From Corynebacterium sp. Marseille-P4321 (GTDB lineage: Bacteria > Actinomycetota > Actinomycetes > Mycobacteriales > Mycobacteriaceae), in assembly GCF_903645305.1 (NCBI RefSeq), contig NZ_CAHJXO010000001.1, positions 682,001 to 746,000 on the forward strand: 64,000 nucleotides of DNA, given 5' to 3'. The notes below the pieces were generated by a model. The model saw only the letters and a program-made list of their open reading frames with translations. It did not search any database and was not told the DNA's origin. The first letter of the stretch is position 1. Every line of letters begins with the position of its first letter. Below, piece after piece: positions 14,622-22,694 of the stretch. The translations under genes were made by a program, and so were the position numbers.

Positions 14622-17450
14622 TTACTCGACGGCGTTCTCCTCGCCCTCATCGTCCGAAGCCTGGTTCGGCTTCGCGGCGGTCGGGTCGTCGATCTTCAGA
14701 TCCTTCGCAGCCTGCGCCGCGACATCCATGTCAATCTTGTCCTCGTTGGCCAGGCCCAGGAGCGCTGCGACCACCATCGACTCGGCGTCGATGTTGAAGA
14801 AGCGGCGAGCTGCCTCGCGCGTATCCGCGAAGCCGAAGCCGTCCGCGCCCAGCACGATGTACTGGCCCGGCACGTACGGGCGGATCTGCTCCTGCAGGTC
14901 AGAGGCGAAATCGCTGGTAGCGATGTACGGGCCCTCAGTCTGCTGCAGCTGGGTGGTGGCAAACGCCGTGCCCACGTCCTTGCCCGGGTTGAGCAGCTGC
15001 TCGTTGGCAATACGCTGGCCGTCGCGGGCGAGCTCCGTCCAAGACGTCACAGAGTAAATCGCGGCGCCAACGTTGTACTCCTCCTGCAGGATCTCCTGCG
15101 CGCGCAGTGCCTGCTGCATACCCACACCGGAAGCGAGCAGGGAAACCTTGTTGTCCAGGTCCTTGCCCTCGTCGTAGAGGTAAATGCCCTTGTGCAGGCC
15201 CTCCACGTCCAGGTTCTCCGGGCGAGCCGGCTGGTGGTGCGGCTGGTTGTAAACGGTGATGTAGTACATCACGTTCTCACCGCCGTCCTCGCCGCCGTAC
15301 ATGCGCTCGATGCCCTTGGAAATCAGGTACGGCATCTCGTAGGCGAACGCCGGGTCGTACGGAATCACGGCCGGGTTGGTCGACGCGAGGATCGGGGAGT
15401 GGCCGTCCATGTGCTGCAGGCCCTCGCCGAACAGGGTGGTGCGGCCAGCGGTTGCGCCGATGATGAAGCCGCGGCCCATCTGGTCGCCAGCTGCCCAGAA
15501 GTTGTCGCCTGTGCGCTGGAAGCCGAACATCGAGTAGAAGATGTACATCGGGATCATCGGCTCGCCGTGGGTGGCGTACGAGGTCGCCGCCGCAATAAAG
15601 CTTGCCGACGAGCCGTCCTCGTTAATGCCCTCGTGCAGGATCTGACCGTCCGTAGCCTCACGGTAGGAAAGCTGCAGATCGTGGTCCACCGGCACGTAGT
15701 TCTGGCCGTGCGGGTTGTAGATCTTCAACGTCGGGAACCAGGAGTCCAGGCCGAAGGTGCGGGCTTCATCCGGGATGATCGGCACGATGCGCTTGCCGAT
15801 CTCCTTGTCACGCATGAGCGCCTTGAACGTGCGCACCAGCGCCATGGTGGAGGCGACTTCCTGCTTGCCCGAATCCTTGAACAGGGCCTTAAACGTCTTC
15901 TCAAAGTCCGGCAGCTCAAGCGGCGTGAACTTCTGGCGACGCTCCGGCAGGTAGCCACCAAGCTCCTCGCGGCGGGCCTTGAGGTACTTGATCTCCTCCG
16001 CGTCCTCGCCCGGGTGGTAGTACGGCGGCATGTACGGATCCTTCTCCAGCTCCTCGTCGGAGATCGGGATCTGCTGCTTGTCGCGGAACAGCTTCAGGTC
16101 CTCGGCCGCCAGGTTCTTCATCTGGTGGGTCGCGTTGCGGCCCTCGAAGTTGTGGCCCAGGCCGTAGCCCTTAATGGTGTGGGCGAGGATGACCGTCGGC
16201 TTGCCCTTCGTTTCCAGTGCACGCTTGTAGGCGGCGTAGACCTTGCGGTAATCGTGGCCACCGCGGCGCAGCGCCCAGATTTCCTCGTCGGTCATGTCCT
16301 CGACGAGCTTCTTCGTGCGCTCGTCGCGGCCGAAGAAGTGCTCGCGCACATACCCGCCGTCGTTCGCCTTGAACGTCTGGTAGTCGCCGTCCTTGGTGGT
16401 GTTCATGATGTGAACGAGCGCACCGTCCTCATCCTTCTCCAGCAGTTCATCCCACTCGCGGCCCCAGACCACCTTGATCACGTTCCAGCCAGCGCCGACG
16501 AAGAAGCTCTCCAGCTCCTGAATGATCTGGCCGTTGCCGCGCACCGGGCCGTCGAGACGCTGCAGGTTGCAGTTGATCACGAAGGTCAGGTTGTCCAGGC
16601 CGTACAGGGAAGCCATGTGGATCAGGCCGCGGGACTCCGGCTCGTCCATCTCGCCGTCGCCCAGGAATGCCCAGACGTGCTGCTGGTCGGTGTCCTTGAT
16701 GCCGCGGTCCTGCAGGTACTTGTTAAAGCGGGCCTGGTAGATCGCGTTCATGGGGCCAAGGCCCATCGACACGGTGGGGAACTCCCAAAACGCCGGCATG
16801 CCGTGCGGGTGCGGGTAAGACGGCAGGCCGCCCTGCTCGCGGGAGTGCTCCTGGCGGAAGCCGTCCAGGTCGTCCTCGCTCAGACGGCCCTCGAGGAACG
16901 CGCGTGCGTACATACCCGGCGAAGCGTGGCCCTGGAAGAAGATCTGGTCGCCGCCCTGGGGGGCATCCTTGCCCTTGAAGAAGTGGTTGAAGCCAACCTC
17001 GTACAGCGCCGCGGCGGACGCGTAGGTGGAGATGTGGCCACCGACCTTGATGCCGGGGCGCTGCGCACGGTGCACCATGATGGCCGCGTTCCAGCGCATC
17101 CAGCGGCGGTAACGCTTCTCAATCTGCTCGTCGCCCGGGAACTCCGGCTCGAGGTTCGTGGGGATGGTGTTCACGAAGTCCGTCGACGACAACGCCGGCA
17201 GGTCCACGCGCTTCGCGTTCGCGCGCTCGATCAGGCGCAGCATGAGGTAGCGGGCGCGCTCCGGGTCGGACTCGTCGAGCAGGCCGTCGAGGGAGTCCAT
17301 CCACTCCTGGGTCTCTTCCGGGTCCGCGTCATGCAGGTAGGAAGCCACTCCCTCGCGCAGGGAAAGGATGTTGGTGTCAACCTGCTGCGCGTTCTTCGCG
17401 CGCGCGTCCACCATGTCTTGTTCGGTTGTGTTTCCAGCGTTGTCCGCCAC
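14622..17450 (-). CDS. aceE: Pyruvate dehydrogenase E1 component, homodimeric type, 942 aa
   Basis: AceE decarboxylates pyruvate with thiamine diphosphate and passes the acetyl group to the lipoyl arms of E2 (AceF, encoded at 55937 in this window). The protein has the full homodimeric E1 length. Visible elements are the TPP/Mg site [14 protein letters not shown] with the downstream Asn in NLTFVINCN, a substrate region [20 protein letters not shown] and the transketolase-like segment [21 protein letters not shown]. The GTG start at 17450 follows GGAGG. It is monocistronic, ends at a hairpin and diverges from DUF3052. The upstream region holds a tandem 12-bp repeat and a GlxR-like palindrome. 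Confidence 0.98.
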   Translation of the reverse strand: MADNAGNTTEQDMVDARAKNAQQVDTNILSLREGVASYLHDADPEETQEWMDSLDGLLDESDPERARYLMLRLIERANAKRVDLPALSSTDFVNTIPTNLEPEFPGDEQIEKRYRRWMRWNAAIMVHRAQRPGIKVGGHISTYASAAALYEVGFNHFFKGKDAPQGGDQIFFQGHASPGMYARAFLEGRLSEDDLDGFRQEHSREQGGLPSYPHPHGMPAFWEFPTVSMGLGPMNAIYQARFNKYLQDRGIKDTDQQHVWAFLGDGEMDEPESRGLIHMASLYGLDNLTFVINCNLQRLDGPVRGNGQIIQELESFFVGAGWNVIKVVWGREWDELLEKDEDGALVHIMNTTKDGDYQTFKANDGGYVREHFFGRDERTKKLVEDMTDEEIWALRRGGHDYRKVYAAYKRALETKGKPTVILAHTIKGYGLGHNFEGRNATHQMKNLAAEDLKLFRDKQQIPISDEELEKDPYMPPYYHPGEDAEEIKYLKARREELGGYLPERRQKFTPLELPDFEKTFKALFKDSGKQEVASTMALVRTFKALMRDKEIGKRIVPIIPDEARTFGLDSWFPTLKIYNPHGQNYVPVDHDLQLSYREATDGQILHEGINEDGSSASFIAAATSYATHGEPMIPMYIFYSMFGFQRTGDNFWAAGDQMGRGFIIGATAGRTTLFGEGLQHMDGHSPILASTNPAVIPYDPAFAYEMPYLISKGIERMYGGEDGGENVMYYITVYNQPHHQPARPENLDVEGLHKGIYLYDEGKDLDNKVSLLASGVGMQQALRAQEILQEEYNVGAAIYSVTSWTELARDGQRIANEQLLNPGKDVGTAFATTQLQQTEGPYIATSDFASDLQEQIRPYVPGQYIVLGADGFGFADTREAARRFFNIDAESMVVAALLGLANEDKIDMDVAAQAAKDLKIDDPTAAKPNQASDDEGEENAVE

Positions 17451-17497
17451 GAAAACCTCCTCGGGTGCATACGAGCATTGTCGGGGTCAATGGTACG

Positions 17498-17519
17498 TGG
17501 TTTCCGGTGTGGTTTCCGG
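17498..17519. repeat. Tandem 12-bp-spaced repeat upstream of aceE
   Basis: TGGTTTCCGG occurs at 17498-17507 and again at 17510-17519, one helical turn plus about 1.5 bases apart. It lies about 48-70 bases upstream of the aceE start codon, where an activator or repressor could bind. Confidence 0.5.
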
Positions 17520-17534
17520 CAGTCGGCAATCTTT

Positions 17535-17550
17535 GGTGACACTAATCACC
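17535..17550. promoter_or_regulatory. Candidate GlxR/CRP-type binding site
   Basis: GGTGA-CACTAA-TCACC is a perfect 5-bp inverted repeat with the GTGA-N6-TCAC spacing of CRP-family sites; the corynebacterial GlxR consensus is TGTGA-N6-TCACA. It sits between aceE (- strand) and the divergent promoter at 17591, so it could affect both. Confidence 0.6.
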
Positions 17551-17590
17551 CGAGCTGCTTGGTTCACGCGACGTGGGCCCGTTCCCGCAG

Positions 17591-17596
17591 TACTAT
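17591..17596 (+). promoter_or_regulatory. -10 box TACTAT before a leaderless ATG
   Basis: TACTAT is followed by 7 bases and ATG at 17604. It is the likely promoter of the DUF3052 mRNA, but the first ATG on that transcript opens a different reading frame. Confidence 0.55.
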
Positions 17597-17603
17597 GCCG
17601 GGT

Positions 17604-17717
17604 ATGTGCCACCTGGCACGCCGCCCGAAAACACGTTTACTTTCTTGGAGGATGGAGAGACTTGAGTGCCACAGGAGTGGACACCTACGCCGACCGACTC
17701 GGCGTGAGCCCCGATGA
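17604..17717 (+). other. Candidate leaderless upstream ORF, 37 codons, overlapping DUF3052
   Basis: If transcription starts at the ATG placed 7 bases after TACTAT, ribosomes meet this short Arg-rich frame (begins MCHLARRPK, stop at 17715-17717) before the DUF3052 start at 17662, which is in another frame. It could be a coupling or attenuation peptide, or just noise. Confidence 0.3.
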
Positions 17718-18066
17718 TGTCGTGCAGGAAATCGGCTGGGATGAAGACGCCGACTCCGCAATTTCGGAGGCAATCGAGGACGCCATCGGCGCCGAGCTTC
17801 TCGACGAAGACGCGCAAGAACCCTGCGACACCGTCCTCCTTTGGTTCCGTGACGGCGATGGTGACTTGGTAGACGAGCTCGTCGACGCTTCCCGCAACCT
17901 TGGCGGGCAGGGGCGCATCTGGCTGCTCACCCCGCGCGCGGACAAGCCCGGCGGCATCCACCCGGGCGAGATCTCCGAGTCGGCGCAGCTCGCTGGCTTC
18001 GTGCAAACCAAGGCGGACCGTTTCGGCGGGTGGCAGGGATCCTGCCTGACCAGTCCAAAGCGCTAA
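17662..18066 (+). CDS. DUF3052 family protein, 134 aa
   Basis: A small acidic cytoplasmic protein conserved in actinobacteria near aceE. Characteristic segments are VVQEIGWDEDADSAI, GAELLDEDAQEPCDTVLLWFRDGDGDLVD and a C-terminal LAGFVQTKADRFGGWQGS. The function is unknown. The TTG at 17662 is chosen because GGAG lies 4 bases upstream and it gives the family N-terminus; the next in-frame start is GTG 17677. Promoter elements shared with the divergent aceE region suggest joint control. Confidence 0.85.
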   Translation: MSATGVDTYADRLGVSPDDVVQEIGWDEDADSAISEAIEDAIGAELLDEDAQEPCDTVLLWFRDGDGDLVDELVDASRNLGGQGRIWLLTPRADKPGGIHPGEISESAQLAGFVQTKADRFGGWQGSCLTSPKR

Positions 18067-18131
18067 ATGTCTGCGTGGTGAGCGCCCCGGTTTTGGGTCT
18101 AGCGCGTGCAGTTTGTTACTCTTTCCGAAGC

Positions 18132-18204
18132 GCGCCGTTAGCTCAGCTGGAAGAGCAACTGGTTTACACCCAGTAGGTCGGCGGTTCGAGCCCGTCATGG
18201 CGCA
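18132..18204 (+). tRNA. tRNA-Val (anticodon TAC)
   Basis: A 73-base cloverleaf. The acceptor stem GCGCCGT pairs with ATGGCGC at the 3' end, with one G-T pair, followed by discriminator A. The anticodon stem ACTGG/CCAGT encloses the loop TTTACAC with anticodon TAC at 18165-18167. The T arm GGCGGTTCGAGCCCG is partly regular. CCA is not encoded. Confidence 0.96.
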
Positions 18205-18210
18205 CTACCA

Positions 18211-18247
18211 CAACCCTTTCCCGGCCCAACCGGGGAGGGGTTGTTTG
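18211..18247 (+). terminator. Terminator downstream of tRNA-Val
   Basis: CAACCC...CCCGG pairs with CCGGG...GGGTTG across a short loop with internal mismatches, followed by TTTGCTT. It lies directly after the tRNA. Confidence 0.7.
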
Positions 18248-18307
18248 CTTCGCTGGTTCGGTCGCGCTGACCTGGGGGATCCCGAAGCCGCGCGAGCAAA
18301 AAGGGAA

Positions 18308-18739
18308 CTACAACACCCGCGCTTCGATCGCCGCGAGGATGCCCAGTTCAAACACCGGTGAATCGCTGTCGAAGTCCACGTCCGCCACATCCCATTCCCC
18401 GAAGCGCACGCGGGCGGACCCGGTCTTCGCCCCAGAGTGGTCCGGCACTACAGCCAGCTCCCACAGGTTTTGCCCGGCGGCGTGTGCGGCTTTCGCGGCG
18501 CGCGCTTCTAGGTCGGTGTACGGCGACATGAGGGTAAACAGCTCTTCGCCTTCGGGGTCGCGAAGCGTAAGCAGTGAGCCGAAGGGCCGGTCGGGGAACG
18601 CGGTGGGGTCGTCGGCGATGGCGTCTTCCACATCGTCCGGCTCCACGTCTGGGGCGAGCTCGACACCCGCGGTGACCAGTACGTCTAGGATTTCGCGCAC
18701 CCTGTTCGGGTCCGGTGCGAGGTCGCGGTTGTAGGCCAT
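18308..18739 (-). CDS. Hypothetical protein, 143 aa
   Basis: An acidic soluble protein without signal peptide or membrane helix. It begins MAYNRDLAPDPNRVREIL and has a middle FGSLLTLRDPEGEELFTL and a C-terminal DVADVDFDSDSPVFELGIL. I do not recognise a family. GGGGAG lies 9 bases before the ATG. It is 29 bases upstream of SURF1 on the opposite side of the tRNA terminator, oriented away from SURF1's start, so it is the last gene of the - strand group that begins at 20803. Confidence 0.7.
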   Translation of the reverse strand: MAYNRDLAPDPNRVREILDVLVTAGVELAPDVEPDDVEDAIADDPTAFPDRPFGSLLTLRDPEGEELFTLMSPYTDLEARAAKAAHAAGQNLWELAVVPDHSGAKTGSARVRFGEWDVADVDFDSDSPVFELGILAAIEARVL

Positions 18740-18768
18740 GGCGTAACTCCCCTTCGTCGCGGTGCGGC

Positions 18769-19692
18769 TTAGCGTTCTCGCTCCTTATCGTAGGCCTTCG
18801 CCCACGGGTTGGCGCGCGAGGAACCGTAGCGTTGCCGGGGAGCAGTTTGCTTGACGACGTCCACCTGCCCCTCCGCGTCCGCGTCCTCGGGAGGGGGCCC
18901 GGCGGGGGACGCGGTGGCGTCGGCAAGCAATTGCTCCTGCTCCTCGGCGAAGCGGCGACGCTCGCGCTGCTCGGCGAAGATGAAGTAGATCAGGCCGGCG
19001 GGCGCGGCGATGCCGAAGAGGATCCATTGCAGGCCGTAGGAGAGGTGGTTTCCCGTTTCGAGCTGGGGCAGCGGGATCGCGGCGAGTTCGCCCGGTTCGC
19101 CTGAGAGCAGCTGCAGGTAAGGGGAGACCAGGTCTTGGCCAAGCAGGTCGCCGACCTGGCCGGGGCTGATGGAGTAGACCATCTCGTAGCCCTGCTCGTG
19201 GAGTGGCGCGGAGGGGTGGACGCCCTCGTCGGCAAGCATGAGCCCCGTAATGGTCACGTCGCCGGTGGGGGCGGGGGTGATGTCGGGCACCTTCGTGCCG
19301 TCGACGGCAGGCACCCAGCCGCGGTTGACCAGGATCGTCGCGCCGGAATCCAGCGCGAACGGGGTGAGCACCTGGAACGCCGGGTTGCGGTCCACCGGGC
19401 GCATGCGCAGAAGCACGTCTTCGTCCGAATATCTGCCGGTGGCGGCTACCCGCGACCACTCGTCCTCGGGCGCGAGCGTGCCGTCGGGGCGCAGTACGTC
19501 GCCGATGGGGCGCGGGGCGTTGTCGAACGCCTCGGTGATGTGCTCGTTGCGCTCCACCAGCGCCTCGTTCTTGCCCAGCTGCCACGGGGCGAGGAAGGTG
19601 AAGGCGTAGTAGGAGAAGACGCCGATGAGAATCGCCGCGATAACCCACCCGGGGGTGAGAAACTGCCTGAAACCGCTGCGCTTCTTCGTCAC
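18769..19692 (-). CDS. SURF1 family cytochrome oxidase assembly protein, 307 aa
   Basis: SURF1 proteins help assemble haem-copper oxidases, in corynebacteria the cytochrome bc1-aa3 branch. The sequence has the two-helix SURF1 topology: TM1 near residues 14-34 (WVIAAILIGVFSYYAFTFL) ending in a WQLGKNEALVERN motif, an extracytoplasmic domain with ILVNRGWVP, and TM2 near the C-terminus (SYGLQWILFGIAAPAGLIYFIF). An Ala/Glu-rich cytoplasmic tail of about 60 residues follows. The GTG start lies 6 bases after the phosphatase stop, so it is likely in one operon with the gene pair at 19699-20803. Confidence 0.92.
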   Translation of the reverse strand: MTKKRSGFRQFLTPGWVIAAILIGVFSYYAFTFLAPWQLGKNEALVERNEHITEAFDNAPRPIGDVLRPDGTLAPEDEWSRVAATGRYSDEDVLLRMRPVDRNPAFQVLTPFALDSGATILVNRGWVPAVDGTKVPDITPAPTGDVTITGLMLADEGVHPSAPLHEQGYEMVYSISPGQVGDLLGQDLVSPYLQLLSGEPGELAAIPLPQLETGNHLSYGLQWILFGIAAPAGLIYFIFAEQRERRRFAEEQEQLLADATASPAGPPPEDADAEGQVDVVKQTAPRQRYGSSRANPWAKAYDKERER

Positions 19693-19698
19693 ACCGGG

Positions 19699-20178
19699 CT
19701 AGTTTAGCTGCTCGCGAACCCAGGCAATAATGCCGTCAGCAGCGGACTCAATCTGCTCGCGCGTTACGGTGAAGCCCTCCGGGCCGCCGTAGTAGGGGTC
19801 CGCCACGCCCGCGCCCTCCTCAGCGGCGGGGTCGAACGAACGGATGAGGCGCACTTTGTCCTCGTCGACGCCCCGGGCCACCAGCTCCGAGACGTGGTTG
19901 GTGTCTAACGCCACGATGAGGTCCGCGTCGAAGCGGTCGCCGCCGAACTGCGCCGCGCGGTGAGCTTCCCCGTCGTAGCCGTGTGCGGCAAGTTCCGCGC
20001 GGGCGCGCTCGTCCGCCTTGTTGCCTACGTGCCAGCCGCCGATGCCGGAGGACGTCACGCGCACTTGGTCGCGCAGGCCAGCGTCTTCGAGGCGGGAGCG
20101 CACGATCACCTCGGCCATCGGGGAGCGGCAGATGTTGCCGGTGCAGACGAAATCGATGTGCAGCGAGTTAGTACTCAC
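19699..20178 (-). CDS. ptpA: Low-molecular-weight protein tyrosine phosphatase (PtpA-like), 159 aa
   Basis: The N-terminal P-loop VCTGNICRSPMAE (C-x5-R-S) and the C-terminal general-acid motif VADPYYGG (DPY) define an active LMW-PTP. It dephosphorylates phosphotyrosine in proteins; in M. tuberculosis the orthologue PtpA is secreted and paired with the HAD-type tyrosine kinase PtkA. Here the GTG start overlaps the end of a HAD gene by 11 bases, the same pairing. SURF1 follows. No signal peptide is visible. The symbol rests on context plus family. Confidence 0.92.
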   Translation of the reverse strand: MSTNSLHIDFVCTGNICRSPMAEVIVRSRLEDAGLRDQVRVTSSGIGGWHVGNKADERARAELAAHGYDGEAHRAAQFGGDRFDADLIVALDTNHVSELVARGVDEDKVRLIRSFDPAAEEGAGVADPYYGGPEGFTVTREQIESAADGIIAWVREQLN

Positions 20179-20803
20179 GGATAATCCTTTCCAGCTCGGT
20201 GGCGTTCGAGGCCCGGAATCGGGCGAGGTCCCATTCCTCGGCAGCGCCGTAGCCCCAGGTGACGGCTACCGCGGGAAGGTCGAAAGTGGCGGCGCCCTCA
20301 AAGTCGTGCTTCCGGTCGCCCACCATAATCGGTCGCTCGGGGGCGAAGCCTTCGAGCACGTAGCGGATCACGTCCACCTTTTTGGAACGCACACCGTCGT
20401 TGGACGCCGCCCCCAGAAAGTCGACGTAGTCGAGCAAACCGGCGCGCTGAAGCGCCAGGCGAGTGAAGTGCTCGCTTTTGCTGGTTGCGGTGCACACCGC
20501 GAAGCCGTCGTCAAGCGCGAAATGCTCCATCAGCTCGCCCATGCCCTCGAAGACGGTGAAGCGTTGCCAACCCTCGTCCGACATGTAGTCGGAGTAGGCG
20601 CGCATGGCGCGCTCGACTGTCGGCTCGTCCATGCCGAGGGTGTGCATTGTCTCGCGCATGGGTGGCCCGGGGATGCGCCGGATGAATTCCTCGTCGGGCA
20701 CGTCCCAGCCCACTTCGCCAAGGCCGATGAGGAATCCTTCGCGGATGCCGGGGAATGAGTCGATGATGGTGCCGTCGACGTCGAGAAGCAGGGTGGTAGT
20801 CAC
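20168..20803 (-). CDS. HAD family hydrolase, Gph-like (possible PtkA counterpart), 211 aa
   Basis: HAD motifs are visible in order: LLLDVDGTIIDS (nucleophile Asp and acid/base Asp), TATSKS (motif II), KKVDVIRYVL (Lys, motif III) and MVGDRKHDFEGA (motif IV). A small alpha-helical cap lies after motif I. By sequence it is a phosphoglycolate-phosphatase-like enzyme. By position, overlapping a PtpA gene, it matches M. tuberculosis PtkA, a HAD protein reported as a tyrosine kinase. The GTG start at 20803 has GGAGG only 1 base away, so TTG 20818 is an alternative. Confidence 0.85.
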   Translation of the reverse strand: MTTTLLLDVDGTIIDSFPGIREGFLIGLGEVGWDVPDEEFIRRIPGPPMRETMHTLGMDEPTVERAMRAYSDYMSDEGWQRFTVFEGMGELMEHFALDDGFAVCTATSKSEHFTRLALQRAGLLDYVDFLGAASNDGVRSKKVDVIRYVLEGFAPERPIMVGDRKHDFEGAATFDLPAVAVTWGYGAAEEWDLARFRASNATELERIIREY

Positions 20804-20826
20804 GCCTCCCCACCATTCCAAATTTG

Positions 20827-20832
20827 TAGGCT
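20827..20832 (+). promoter_or_regulatory. -10 box TAGGCT for a leaderless ATG start
   Basis: TAGGCT, then 7 bases, then the ATG at 20840 of the NIF3-family gene, with no Shine-Dalgarno sequence between. Confidence 0.6.
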
Positions 20833-20839
20833 GGGTGCC

Positions 20840-21979
20840 ATGGTTCAAGTCAAAGATGTCGTGGAGAAGCTCGAAGCCGCCTACCCGCCCCAGCTCGCCG
20901 AGAGTTGGGACCACGTGGGTTTGATCTGCGGGGACCCGGAGGCGCAGGTGGGCAAGGTCGCGTTTGCGCTGGATTGCACGCAGGCTGTGGCGGAAGCGGC
21001 GGTGGCGTGTGGTGCCCAGATGCTCGTGGTGCACCACCCGCTGCTGCTGCGCGGGGTGCACTCGGTGGCCGCGAACACCCCGAAGGGCAAGGTGGTGCAC
21101 ACGCTCATCTCCGGCGGCTGCGCACTGTTCGCCGCGCACACGAACGCGGATTCCGCGCGCCCGGGCGTCTCCGACATCCTCGCTGAGCTGGTGGGTATTA
21201 CCCCGGGCCGCCCGATTAAGCCGGTCACCCTGGGTGGCACCGATAAGTGGGGTGTGCACGTGCCCCCGCAGGACACCCGCCGCCTGAAGCTCGCGCTGTT
21301 CGAGTCGGGGGCCGGCGCGATCGGGGACTACAGCGAGTGCGCGTTCTCCATCGACGGCACGGGCGAGTTCACTCCGCTCGACGGCGCCGACCCCACCGAC
21401 GGGCAGGTGGGCGAGCACTTCACGGCCGCGGAGACGCGGGTGGAGTTCGTCGCGCCGACGAGGTTGCGCCGCACGCTTATCGACGTGCTCCGCGCCAACC
21501 ACCCCTACGAAGAGCCTGCATTCGACGTGGTGCAGCTGGAAGACACCGAGGACCTCTCGCAGGCCACGGGCCTGGGGCGTATAGGCGAGCTGCCGGAGCC
21601 GATGACCCTGCGTGAGTTCACCCAGCAAGTGGCGGACAACCTGCCGGAGACGGTGTGGGGCGTGCGCGCCGCCGGCGACCCGGAGCAGATGGTGCAAAAG
21701 GTGGCTGTGTCCTCCGGCGCGGGCGACAGCTTCTTGGACGATGTGGCGAAGCTCGGCGTCGACGTCTATGTCACCTCCGACCTGCGCCACCACCCGGTGG
21801 ACGAACACCTGCGGGCAGGCGGACCGGCGGTGGTGGACACCGCGCACTGGGCCAGCGAGTTTCCCTTCACCCGTCAGGCGGCGGGTATCGTGGCGGGTCT
21901 AGATGTAGCAACGGAGATCGTTGAAATCCGCACTGACCCGTGGACGGTTTCGGCGCACCCGGACCGTCCAGAACGCTAA
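20840..21979 (+). CDS. NIF3/YbgI (DUF34) dinuclear metal centre protein, 379 aa
   Basis: A cytoplasmic protein of the NIF3-like family, which forms hexamers with a two-metal site. Metal-ligand segments are visible: ESWDHVGLICGDP, MLVVHHPLLLRGV (HHP), AAHTNADSARPGV in the first half and VVDTAHWASEF near the end. The middle ~115 residues are the extra PII-like insert found in long forms (GKVVEL-type strands and NHPYEEPAFDVV). Family function is unsettled; GTP cyclohydrolase-like or metal-chaperone roles have been proposed. It is the first gene of a + strand run with the zinc-ribbon and RNase H genes. Confidence 0.93.
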   Translation: MVQVKDVVEKLEAAYPPQLAESWDHVGLICGDPEAQVGKVAFALDCTQAVAEAAVACGAQMLVVHHPLLLRGVHSVAANTPKGKVVHTLISGGCALFAAHTNADSARPGVSDILAELVGITPGRPIKPVTLGGTDKWGVHVPPQDTRRLKLALFESGAGAIGDYSECAFSIDGTGEFTPLDGADPTDGQVGEHFTAAETRVEFVAPTRLRRTLIDVLRANHPYEEPAFDVVQLEDTEDLSQATGLGRIGELPEPMTLREFTQQVADNLPETVWGVRAAGDPEQMVQKVAVSSGAGDSFLDDVAKLGVDVYVTSDLRHHPVDEHLRAGGPAVVDTAHWASEFPFTRQAAGIVAGLDVATEIVEIRTDPWTVSAHPDRPER

Positions 21980-21993
21980 AGGAGCCACCACTT

Positions 21994-22692
21994 ATGCACC
22001 TGCAGCCAGACTTGCAGCCCGTCCTCCTGCAGCTCGCCGAGACCGAGCGCGCCGCCGGCCAGCCGAAATCCGCACGACCCGAGGAAAAAGAGTTGCAAAA
22101 GCTTCTCGACGAGCGCGAGCGCCTCATCTCCGCCTCCTCCGCCGCCCAGCTCGCGGTAGACGACATGGAGCTGGAAATCCTGCGTATCCAGGAAGACGAG
22201 CGCAAGCTGAAGCGCCGTGAGATGGACGACAAGCGCCAGCTCGGTGCGGAGACCGACCCGGAGCGCCGCAAAGACTTAGAGCACGACCGCTACGCAGCGA
22301 AGTCCCGCATCGCCGACCTGCTCTCCGAGCTGAAAGAGGCGATGGGGGAGGTCAAGGCGCTGCGCAACAACCGCGACGTGCACGCCGCCCGCGTGGACGA
22401 CATCGAGCGCAAGGTTGAGGCGGCGCGCCGGGCGGCTGCTGCGCTGCCGGAGGAAGAGACGGTGGACACAGAGGCACTGCGCGCCAAGCTGCCGGAAGAT
22501 GTACTCGAGGCCTACGACGACATCGGCGTCGCGCGTTTCAACGGCCGCACCTGCAACTCGTGCTTCATTCAGCTGCCCCCGGCGGAGCGCCAGGAGGTGC
22601 TCGCCGCGGCGGAAGACGAGCTGCCCAACTGCCCGAACTGCGGCACCTTGCTCGTGCGCGTGAACCCGGCCATGAATCCGACGGAGCAGTAA
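21994..22692 (+). CDS. Zinc-ribbon coiled-coil protein (C4-type, CT398/DUF164-like), 232 aa
   Basis: A long N-terminal coiled coil rich in Glu, Arg, Leu and Ala (residues ~10-150) precedes a C-terminal zinc ribbon with two CxxC pairs, CNSC and CPNC. The family is thought to bind nucleic acids or RNase H partners but is not well characterised. GGAG lies 9 bases before the ATG. It sits between NIF3 and RNase H with very short gaps (14 and 2 bases), the same order as in mycobacteria, so it is likely co-transcribed and may help the RNase H. Confidence 0.9.
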   Translation: MHLQPDLQPVLLQLAETERAAGQPKSARPEEKELQKLLDERERLISASSAAQLAVDDMELEILRIQEDERKLKRREMDDKRQLGAETDPERRKDLEHDRYAAKSRIADLLSELKEAMGEVKALRNNRDVHAARVDDIERKVEAARRAAAALPEEETVDTEALRAKLPEDVLEAYDDIGVARFNGRTCNSCFIQLPPAERQEVLAAAEDELPNCPNCGTLLVRVNPAMNPTEQ

Positions 22693-22694
22693 AA

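Noticed and set aside
14514..17717. Very long + strand open frame (1067 codons) opposite aceE
   Set aside because: It is the antisense shadow of aceE: high GC with constrained third positions leaves the opposite frame open. Its product is Val/Leu/Arg-rich with no domain.
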